Source: CAG-841 sp963614875 (GTDB lineage: Bacteria > Bacillota > Clostridia > Oscillospirales > CAG-272). Taken from it: a stretch of DNA of 56,735 nt. Where the stretch lies: NCBI GenBank assembly GCA_963614875.1, contig CAVEFC010000005.1:1-56735 (forward strand), read 5' to 3'. A program made the translations under genes and the position numbers. How positions within the stretch are numbered: position 1 is the first letter of the stretch; every line of letters begins with the position of its first letter. The notes under the pieces were generated by a model. That model saw nothing but the letters and a program-made list of their open reading frames with translations, was not told the DNA's origin and did not search any database. This document shows positions 51,192 through 56,735 of this stretch, in pieces.

Positions 51192-52700
51192 ATGGCAGAA
51201 AACGCAGTAAACCCTTCCGTAACGGAGGAACTTACCGAAGAAAAGCTCAATGAGGTGCTTAAAGTCAGACGCGAAAAGCTTGAAGCGCTTGTTGAGGCTG
51301 GAAAAGACCCGTTTGCTATCACAAAATACGACCGCACACACCACAGCTCCGATATAAAAGAAAATTTTGAAGAGCTTGAGGGCAAAGAGGTTTCGGTTGC
51401 CGGCAGACTTATGTCAAAGAGAATAATGGGCAAGGCATCGTTTTGCAACGTTCAGGATCTGAAAGGAAACATTCAGTCCTATGTTGCGCGCGACGCCGTC
51501 GGCGAGGAGGAATATTCCGCCTTCAAAAAGCTTGATATAGGCGATATAGTCGGCATAAAGGGAACCGTTTTCAAAACAAAAACGGGCGAAATATCCATTC
51601 ACGCAACAGACGTTATTCTGCTTGCAAAGAGCCTTCAGGTGCTTCCCGAAAAGTTCCACGGACTTACGAACACCGACCTCCGTTACCGTCAGAGATATGT
51701 CGATCTTATCGTCAATCCCGAGGTGCGCGACACGTTTATCAAACGCTCGAAGATAATAAGCACGATAAGACAGTATCTTGATTCGCTCGGATTTATGGAG
51801 GTTGAAACTCCTATGCTTGTCGCAAACGCCGGCGGCGCCGCGGCAAGACCGTTTGAAACGCATTTCAACGCGCTTGACGAGGATCTCAAGCTTCGCATAT
51901 CGCTGGAGCTTTATCTGAAAAGACTTATCGTCGGAGGACTTGAAAAGGTTTATGAAATCGGAAGAGTATTCCGCAACGAAGGTCTTGACACGCGCCACAA
52001 TCCCGAATTTACGCTTATGGAGCTTTATCAGGCGTACACCGATTACAACGGTATGATGGAGCTTACGGAAAATCTTTACCGTCACGTCGCGCAGACGGTT
52101 CTCGGAACGACCAAAATAACATATAACGGCGTTGAAATGGATCTCGGCAAGCCTTTTGAAAGAATTACGATGATCGACGCGGTAAAGAAATATTCCGGCG
52201 TTGATTTCAGAGAAATACATTCCGACGAAGAAGCAAAGGCCGTGGCAAAGGCTCACGGCGTCGCATTTGAGGATCGTCACAAGAAAGGCGATATTCTCAG
52301 CCTGTTCTTCGAGGAATTTGCGGAGGAGCATCTTATTCAGCCTACGTTTGTGACAGAGCATCCGATTGAGATTTCGCCGCTTACAAAGAAAAAGCCAGGC
52401 GATCCCGAATATGTCGAACGCTTTGAGTTCTTTATGAACGGCTGGGAAATGGCGAACGCTTATTCCGAACTCAACGATCCTATCGATCAGCGCGAACGCT
52501 TTAAGGCGCAGGAGGAGCTTCTTGCCAAGGGCGATGAGGAAGCAAACCGCACCGACGAAGACTTTATGAACGCGCTTGAAATCGGTATGCCGCCCACAGG
52601 CGGTATCGGCTACGGCATTGACCGTATGTGTATGCTTCTTACGGATTCGTCCGCTATACGCGATGTGCTTTTGTTCCCGACAATGAAGAGTCAGGACTGA
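51192..52700 (+). CDS. lysS: Lysine-tRNA ligase, class II
   Basis: 502 residues. N-terminal OB-fold anticodon domain (VSVAGRLMSKRIMGKASF) and the class II core: motif 1 FMEVETPMLVANAGGAAARPF, motif 2 YEIGRVFRNEGLDTRHNPEF, motif 3 GIGYGIDRMCMLLT. It charges tRNA-Lys. GGAGA precedes the ATG. Probably cotranscribed with greA. Confidence 0.97.
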   Translation: MAENAVNPSVTEELTEEKLNEVLKVRREKLEALVEAGKDPFAITKYDRTHHSSDIKENFEELEGKEVSVAGRLMSKRIMGKASFCNVQDLKGNIQSYVARDAVGEEEYSAFKKLDIGDIVGIKGTVFKTKTGEISIHATDVILLAKSLQVLPEKFHGLTNTDLRYRQRYVDLIVNPEVRDTFIKRSKIISTIRQYLDSLGFMEVETPMLVANAGGAAARPFETHFNALDEDLKLRISLELYLKRLIVGGLEKVYEIGRVFRNEGLDTRHNPEFTLMELYQAYTDYNGMMELTENLYRHVAQTVLGTTKITYNGVEMDLGKPFERITMIDAVKKYSGVDFREIHSDEEAKAVAKAHGVAFEDRHKKGDILSLFFEEFAEEHLIQPTFVTEHPIEISPLTKKKPGDPEYVERFEFFMNGWEMANAYSELNDPIDQRERFKAQEELLAKGDEEANRTDEDFMNALEIGMPPTGGIGYGIDRMCMLLTDSSAIRDVLLFPTMKSQD

Positions 52701-52719
52701 TAATAAAAGTCTGAAATAC

Positions 52720-52756
52720 AAATGTCCGATGTGCGAAACACGCACTTCGGACATTT
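52720..52756 (+). terminator. Long hairpin after lysS
   Basis: A 16-pair stem with one mismatch (52720-52735 with 52741-52756) around a five-base loop. The tail is not a clean T-run, so it may be a partial terminator or an RNA-stabilising hairpin. Confidence 0.6.
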
Positions 52757-52780
52757 CGGTATTCTTTTCCGGAGGATATG

Positions 52781-53395
52781 ATGAAATTTCTGAAATGGCT
52801 TGATAATTTCTGGTATCATAATAAGTGGAAGACAATAATTGCTTTGTTTCTGGCGGTTGTTCTTGCCGTGTGTATTGTCCAGCTTGTCGGAAAAGAAGAT
52901 TATGACGCCTGCGTTATGTATGTCGGAGCTGCCACAAACGGAATTCCGAAAAGCATTGAAACCGAGCTTGAAGAGCTTATGGGCGGAAACGGTTACAACG
53001 TCAATTTTTCGCGCCTTACTTATGATCCGGACAATAATCTCGCATCGGAAGCCAATGTTACGGCGCAGAAACAGCTTGCGAGTATGCTTGTTATGCCGTA
53101 TTATATTTACATTATGGACAAAGAGGTTTACGAGCTTTACAAGAATTCCGGCGTGTTTGTTCCGCTTTCGGATATATACGGCGCAGAACTGCCCGATTTT
53201 GCAAACGACGGATTTTCTCTTATTTATTCCGAAACCGAATTTGCCAAAATGCATACCGATGACGACGCTATCCCGAGCGACGCCGTTATTGCGCTTAAGG
53301 TAAAACCGTATTCGTGGGGAAAGAGCGCCGCGGCAAAGGAACAGAAAAAATACAGCGCTCACGAGGAGCTTTTCAAAAAAATCGCAGGTCGGTGA
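52781..53395 (+). CDS. Single-span membrane protein, function unknown
   Basis: 204 residues from the second of two adjacent ATGs, which has the better distance from GGAGG. The start FLKWLDNFWYHNKWKTIIAL leads into one membrane helix, then about 165 extracytoplasmic residues with alternating charged and aromatic patches and a TEFAKMHTDDDAIPSDAVIALK segment. The pattern of N-terminal anchor plus globular domain resembles small periplasmic-binding-like proteins, but I cannot name a family. It ends 19 bases before the tRNA promoter. Confidence 0.6.
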   Translation: MKFLKWLDNFWYHNKWKTIIALFLAVVLAVCIVQLVGKEDYDACVMYVGAATNGIPKSIETELEELMGGNGYNVNFSRLTYDPDNNLASEANVTAQKQLASMLVMPYYIYIMDKEVYELYKNSGVFVPLSDIYGAELPDFANDGFSLIYSETEFAKMHTDDDAIPSDAVIALKVKPYSWGKSAAAKEQKKYSAHEELFKKIAGR

Positions 53396-53414
53396 ACTTT
53401 TCGATAAAAAAATA

Positions 53415-53446
53415 TTGACAAAACGCCGCAGTTGTGGTACTATAAT
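53415..53446 (+). promoter_or_regulatory. Promoter of the tRNA cluster
   Basis: TTGACA (53415-53420). TACTAT (53438-53443) is at 17 bases; TATAAT (53441-53446) is the better match but at 20. Starts about 30 bases before the first tRNA. Confidence 0.7.
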
Positions 53447-53473
53447 TGAGCGGCTGAAAACGGAGCTGCTTTC

Positions 53474-53547
53474 GCGGGTGTAGTTCAATGGTAGAACACC
53501 AGCCTTCCAAGCTGGTCACGTGGGTTCGATTCCCATCATCCGCTCCA
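53474..53547 (+). tRNA. tRNA-Gly (anticodon TCC)
   Basis: 74 bases with encoded CCA. Acceptor GCGGGTG pairs with CATCCGC; the loop CTTCCAA carries anticodon TCC. D-arm and TTCGATT T-loop are normal. Confidence 0.96.
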
Positions 53548-53550
53548 TAT

Positions 53551-53627
53551 GTGCCTTTAGCTCAGCAGGATAGAGCAACTGCCTTCTAAGCAGTAGGTCG
53601 AGGGTTCGAATCCCCCAAGGCACGCCA
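53551..53627 (+). tRNA. tRNA-Arg (anticodon TCT)
   Basis: 77 bases with encoded CCA. Acceptor GTGCCTT pairs with AAGGCAC; the loop CTTCTAA carries anticodon TCT, so it reads AGA and AGG. It starts 3 bases after tRNA-Gly. Confidence 0.96.
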
Positions 53628-53637
53628 TGATTTTGAA

Positions 53638-53714
53638 GGAGGCATAGCTCAGCTGGCTAGAGTGTCTGCTTGACGTGCAGAAGGTCGGGGGTTCGAACCC
53701 CTCTGCCCCCACCA
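53638..53714 (+). tRNA. tRNA-Val (anticodon GAC)
   Basis: 77 bases with encoded CCA. The anticodon loop TTGACGT carries GAC. Acceptor GGAGGCA pairs with TGCCCCC except at position 3, where A faces C (A3-C70 mismatch). The rest of the fold is regular. Confidence 0.93.
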
Positions 53715-53747
53715 AAACGCTCTGTTTGCAGGCTTTTTTAATCTGAT

Positions 53748-53825
53748 GGTGGATATAGCGCAGTTGGTTAGCGCGTCAGGTTGTGGCCCTGAAGGCCGTC
53801 GGTTCGAATCCGATTATCCACCCCA
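53748..53825 (+). tRNA. tRNA-His (anticodon GTG)
   Basis: 78 bases including the G at position -1, which is characteristic of tRNA-His and faces C73, and encoded CCA. Acceptor GTGGATA pairs with TATCCAC; loop TTGTGGC carries anticodon GTG. Confidence 0.96.
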
Positions 53826-53849
53826 TAACCTCGGGAATGTCCCCCCCGC

Positions 53850-53880
53850 AAAAAGCCTTGAGAAATCAAGGCTTTTTGTT
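53850..53880 (+). terminator. Rho-independent terminator of the tRNA cluster
   Basis: A perfect 12-pair stem AAAAAGCCTTGA / TCAAGGCTTTTT with a four-base loop, followed by GTTTT. Confidence 0.92.
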
Positions 53881-53924
53881 TTAAGCGCAGTTCTGAAACA
53901 AAATTTATCGGAGAGGTATCAAGG

Positions 53925-54464
53925 ATGAACATATGGCACGATATCGGCGCGGAGCGCATAAAAGCAAACGACTTTATTGCGGTTATAGAAATAGGCAAGG
54001 GAAGCAAAAAGAAATATGAGCTTGACAAGGAAACGGGGCTTATAATTCTGGACAGAATTCTTTATACGTCCACGCACTATCCCGCAAATTACGGATTTAT
54101 TCCGCGCACATACGCGGACGACGGCGATCCGCTTGACGTGCTTGTGCTTATGAGCGAGGCGCTTGATCCGCTGACGCTTGTGCGCTGCTATCCGATAGGC
54201 GTTATAAATATGATAGACAACGGAAAAAACGATGAAAAGATCATCGCCATACCGTACAGCGATCCGATGTATAATTCGTACAGGGATATAAGCGAGCTTC
54301 CGAGACACATTTTTGACGAAATGCGTCACTTTTTCTCCGTTTACAAGCAGCTTGAATGTAAGCAGACGGCTGTTGACGAGGTGCGCGGAGCGGACGCTGC
54401 GCTTGAAATCATCAGAAAGAATATCGAAGAATACGACAGAAAATTCGTGCGTCACGAAAACTGA
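53925..54464 (+). CDS. ppa: Inorganic pyrophosphatase, family I
   Basis: 179 residues. The conserved stretch NYGFIPRTYADDGDPLDVLV carries the metal-binding Asp residues; KKKYELDKETG and the late RHFFSVYKQLE segment are also typical. It hydrolyses pyrophosphate and pulls biosynthetic reactions forward. GGAGAGG lies upstream of the ATG. It is monocistronic between two terminators. Confidence 0.93.
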   Translation: MNIWHDIGAERIKANDFIAVIEIGKGSKKKYELDKETGLIILDRILYTSTHYPANYGFIPRTYADDGDPLDVLVLMSEALDPLTLVRCYPIGVINMIDNGKNDEKIIAIPYSDPMYNSYRDISELPRHIFDEMRHFFSVYKQLECKQTAVDEVRGADAALEIIRKNIEEYDRKFVRHEN

Positions 54465-54486
54465 CAGACGCCCGAAAAAAATAAAC

Positions 54487-54523
54487 AAAAACGGCGGAAA
54501 GCTTAATGCTTTCCGCCGTTTTT
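54487..54523. terminator. Bidirectional rho-independent terminator
   Basis: A perfect 16-pair stem (54487-54502 with 54508-54523), five-base loop, A-tract on the left and T-tract on the right, between the convergent ppa and nahK genes. Confidence 0.94.
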
Positions 54524-54535
54524 TGCTTTTGCTTT

Positions 54536-55624
54536 TCAGAATTTTGCCACTATTTTTTTCATATCGTCCATATGCGCCATCATATCGTCGGCAAGCTTAA
54601 GCTGTGCGCGGGCGCGGACGAGGTTGTGCGTCGGATAATCGGTTTTGAAATAAACGTCGCCGTTCAGGTAGTCGCCGAGAAAACGGAGAACAAGCTCGTA
54701 TGTCAGAATAAACGCTGACATCGGGAGCAGTTCTTTTTCTTTTGCGGTTATTCCGTCGCCCACACCGCAGAGAAAGCCCTTTGTGTATTCTTCGAAAAGA
54801 TCAAGACGGAGATATACGTTTGAAAGGTCGGGATCGTCCTCCGCGCCGTTATTTGCAGCAAAGCGAATACTGTCGCCGAAGTCGTAAAGCAGAGAGCCGG
54901 GCATTACGGTATCAAGGTCGATTACGCATACGCCATCGTTTGTTTTGTTGTCCATCATTATATTGTTGAGCTTTGTGTCGTTGTGAGTAACGCGGAGAGG
55001 AATCGAGCCGTCGGCGATGCCGTCAACTATTACGTGCGAATATTTTTCATACGCTTTTATGCGCTCGATCTCGTCCTGACAGTCCTTTACTCTGCCTGCC
55101 TTGTCTTCGCGCACCGCCTGCATAAAATCGTCGTAGCGGCTTACGGTGTTGTGGAAGTTCGGTATCGTTTCGCTCAGAGTTCCGGCGGGATAATCGGCAA
55201 GGCGACGCTGGAAAATTCCGAACGTCTTTGCGGCGTTGTAGAGAAGTCCCGGGGCGTCCGCGGACTGATGTGCGGTTGCGTCCTTTACGAAATTATACAT
55301 TCTCCAGCATCCGTCGTAAATATGACCGCCGTCGCGGCAGGGAATAAGAGTAAGCACCTCGCGCTTTGTGTCGCCGCCCGCGGCTTCGATTTTCTTTCTT
55401 ATATGCTCGCAAACGCCGAGAATGTTGCGCGTCAGCGCATCCACGTCTTTGAACACAACGGTGTTTATCTGCTGAAGCACAAATTCGTCGTCCGTGCCGT
55501 CGGAATGTTTCCACAAAACAGCGTAGGTATTGTTTATGTGGCCGTCTTTAAGAGTATTGAATCCGGTCGCTCCTCCGTCAATGTCAAAGTGGGTGCAAAT
55601 TTCATGTATACGTTCTTCTGTCAT
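54536..55624 (-). CDS. nahK: N-acetylhexosamine 1-kinase
   Basis: 362 residues, aminoglycoside-phosphotransferase fold. The text closely follows bifidobacterial NahK: DGHINNTYAV, FVLQQINTVVF, RVTHNDTKLNNIMMD (with the catalytic Asp), VIDLDTVMPGSLLYDFGDSIR, and DYLNGDVYFKTDYPTHNLVR. NahK phosphorylates GlcNAc and GalNAc at C1, feeding the lacto-N-biose/galacto-N-biose route from mucin and milk glycans. No phosphorylase or uridylyltransferase of that route lies nearby. It is 24 bases after nfo on the same strand. Confidence 0.85.
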   Translation of the reverse strand: MTEERIHEICTHFDIDGGATGFNTLKDGHINNTYAVLWKHSDGTDDEFVLQQINTVVFKDVDALTRNILGVCEHIRKKIEAAGGDTKREVLTLIPCRDGGHIYDGCWRMYNFVKDATAHQSADAPGLLYNAAKTFGIFQRRLADYPAGTLSETIPNFHNTVSRYDDFMQAVREDKAGRVKDCQDEIERIKAYEKYSHVIVDGIADGSIPLRVTHNDTKLNNIMMDNKTNDGVCVIDLDTVMPGSLLYDFGDSIRFAANNGAEDDPDLSNVYLRLDLFEEYTKGFLCGVGDGITAKEKELLPMSAFILTYELVLRFLGDYLNGDVYFKTDYPTHNLVRARAQLKLADDMMAHMDDMKKIVAKF

Positions 55625-55648
55625 TTTGAGATCGCCTTTCAGAATATC

Positions 55649-56494
55649 TTATTTTTTATTGTATGCTGCGCGGAGCATTTCGATTTCGTGCTTATAGCCG
55701 TCAAAATCATTCGGAGTTTCAAGAATGAACGGCAGATCGCACAGCGCGGGATGATTTATCACACGGCACAGCGCGTCAAAGCCGATGTAGCCGTTGCCTA
55801 TCGTTTCGTGACGGTCTTTCTTTGCGCCGAGCGGATTTTTGCTGTCGTTCAGGTGTATTGCGCGGAGCTTGTCAAGCCCTATGATACTGTCGAAACGGGC
55901 TATAACGCCGTCAAGATCGTTTACTATGTCGTATCCCGCGTCCCAGATGTGACAGGTGTCGAGGCAGACGCCTATCTTGTCCTTTTTTTCGGTGAGCGAG
56001 ATTATTTCGGCTATTTCTTCAAACGTTCCGCCGATTTCCGAGCCCTTGCCAGCCATGGTTTCGATAAGAACCGTGGTTGTCTGTCCGTCGGTTATCACGG
56101 CGTTCAGCAGAGATGCTGTTTCGTTTATTCCGACCTTCGATCCCTGTCCGGTGTGACTTCCGGGATGAAAATTATAAAAATTTCCGGGAGTGTATTCCAT
56201 ACGGAGCAGGTCGTCCTTCATTGTGTCAAGGGCGAAGCTGCGCGTGTGCTCGTTTGAAGAACACGGATTGAGCGTGTACGGGGAATGAGCCACGAGCTGA
56301 GATATGCCGTTTTCCGCGGCGAGAGCGAGAAAGGCGTCAATATCCTCACTCTTTATTTCTTTTGCGGCTCCTCCGCGCGGATTTCGCGTGAAAAAGGCAA
56401 ATGTATCCGCGCCCATCGCGACGGCTTCCTCGCCCATTGGAAGATATCCGCCCGACGCCGAAAGATGACAGCCTATTTTGAGTTTGTCTCTCAT
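55649..56494 (-). CDS. nfo: Deoxyribonuclease IV (AP endonuclease)
   Basis: 281 residues, TIM barrel with three zinc ions. Metal-binding text: GCHLSASGGYLPMG, VAHSPYTLN, IETMAGKGSEIGG, CLDTCHIWDAGYD and HLNDSKNPLGAKKDRHETIG. It cuts 5' to abasic sites in base-excision repair. The ATG overlaps the ychF stop by one base (TAATG), so the two genes are coupled. Confidence 0.96.
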   Translation of the reverse strand: MRDKLKIGCHLSASGGYLPMGEEAVAMGADTFAFFTRNPRGGAAKEIKSEDIDAFLALAAENGISQLVAHSPYTLNPCSSNEHTRSFALDTMKDDLLRMEYTPGNFYNFHPGSHTGQGSKVGINETASLLNAVITDGQTTTVLIETMAGKGSEIGGTFEEIAEIISLTEKKDKIGVCLDTCHIWDAGYDIVNDLDGVIARFDSIIGLDKLRAIHLNDSKNPLGAKKDRHETIGNGYIGFDALCRVINHPALCDLPFILETPNDFDGYKHEIEMLRAAYNKK

Positions 56495-56735
56495 TATACG
56501 TTAAAGCGTATTACCACGATGTCTCCGTCGCGGAATACGTAATCCTTTCCTTCGCTTCTGATCAGTCCCTTTTCTTTTGCCGCCGCCATAGAGCCGCAGG
56601 CAACGAGATCGTCAAACGATATCACTTCCGCGCGGATAAAGCCTCTTTCCATATCGGAATGAATTTTTCCGGCAGCCTGAGGGGCTTTTGTGCCGTTGAC
56701 TATCGTCCACGCGCGAACCTCCTTCGGTCCTGCCG
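56494..56735 (-). CDS. ychF: Redox-regulated ATPase YchF, C-terminal part (truncated by window edge)
   Basis: About 79 codons of the 3' end remain. They read AGPKEVRAWTIVNGTKAPQ, GKIHSDMERGFIRAEVISF and EGKDYVFRDGDIVVIRFNV, which is the TGS domain that closes YchF/Ola1. YchF is an ATP-binding Obg-family protein that associates with ribosomes. The start and the P-loop domain lie beyond the window. Confidence 0.93.
   Translation of the reverse strand, partial: AGPKEVRAWTIVNGTKAPQAAGKIHSDMERGFIRAEVISFDDLVACGSMAAAKEKGLIRSEGKDYVFRDGDIVVIRFNV

Noticed and set aside
51414..52835. Antisense open frame (473 codons) opposite lysS
   Set aside because: Shadow of lysS; would also overlap the hairpin and the next gene.
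54983..56257. Plus-strand open frame (424 codons) across nahK and nfo
   Set aside because: It crosses two genes confirmed by strong motifs on the other strand; no motif of its own.

Overview
The window reads as ordinary chromosome from a low- to mid-GC member of the Bacillota, most likely a gut-type Clostridia (Oscillospirales/Eubacteriales-like). Pointers are the hrcA-grpE-dnaK-dnaJ-prmA order behind a CIRCE element, NrdR, an EcfA-EcfA-EcfT-TruA cluster, ThiT under a TPP riboswitch, many LxxC-type lipoproteins, strong GGAGG ribosome binding sites, several TTG/GTG starts, and sigma-A promoters with 17-base spacers. A run of 10 Ns at 16382-16391 shows that this is a scaffold, so probably a draft or metagenome assembly. 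I see no prophage, insertion sequence, CRISPR array or rRNA.

Layout. 1-2.3 kb (minus): a surface lipoprotein tyrosine phosphatase and a membrane-anchored propeller-like protein. 2.5-6.8 kb (plus): a small lipoprotein, an RlmB-type rRNA methyltransferase and a large protein that looks like a catalytically dead P1B-type ATPase. 7-9.3 kb: a polar amino acid ABC transporter. 9.3-11.6 kb (minus): a DUF1538 membrane protein with two P-II-like proteins. 11.8-15.5 kb (minus): a four-gene set of membrane protein, esterase, condensation-fold acyltransferase and zinc-ribbon membrane protein. 15.6-17.5 kb: a DUF4380-like gene broken by the assembly gap, nrdR, and a DUF6514-like gene. 18-20.3 kb: SGNH hydrolase, sce7726 nuclease-like protein and dusB. 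20.4-24.5 kb: a reduced prephenate-dehydratase/ACT-like protein, ruvCAB and an rRNA methyltransferase. 24.5-29.8 kb: ECF transporter core, truA, DUF5711 and CvpA. 29.8-33.8 kb: a Clp ATPase with an N-terminal zinc finger, an ACT protein and DUF711. 33.9-39.4 kb: secreted LamG-like lipoprotein, M6 metalloprotease, metallophosphoesterase, YhaM-like exonuclease. 39.4-41.1 kb (minus): thiamine uptake and activation under a TPP riboswitch. 41.2-47 kb: heat-shock operon. 47-53.4 kb: membrane protein, CdaR regulator, S41 protease, greA, lysS. 53.4-53.9 kb: tRNA-Gly, Arg, Val, His. 53.9 kb to the end: pyrophosphatase (plus), then nahK, nfo and the 3' end of ychF (minus).

How parts connect. ThiT has no energising module beside it; the EcfA/A/T set 14 kb away is the natural partner, and ThiN converts imported thiamine to TPP, which would switch off the operon. 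RuvABC is a complete Holliday junction set. HrcA, GrpE, DnaK and DnaJ form one CIRCE-controlled operon.

The observations most worth following are the pseudo-P-type ATPase (3967-6798), the prephenate-dehydratase-like protein lacking its middle lobe in the ruv operon (20461-21453), the esterase/acyltransferase membrane module (11813-15544), the DUF1538/P-II module, and a long hairpin in an otherwise empty intergenic region (17562-17642). None can be called a new system from sequence alone.
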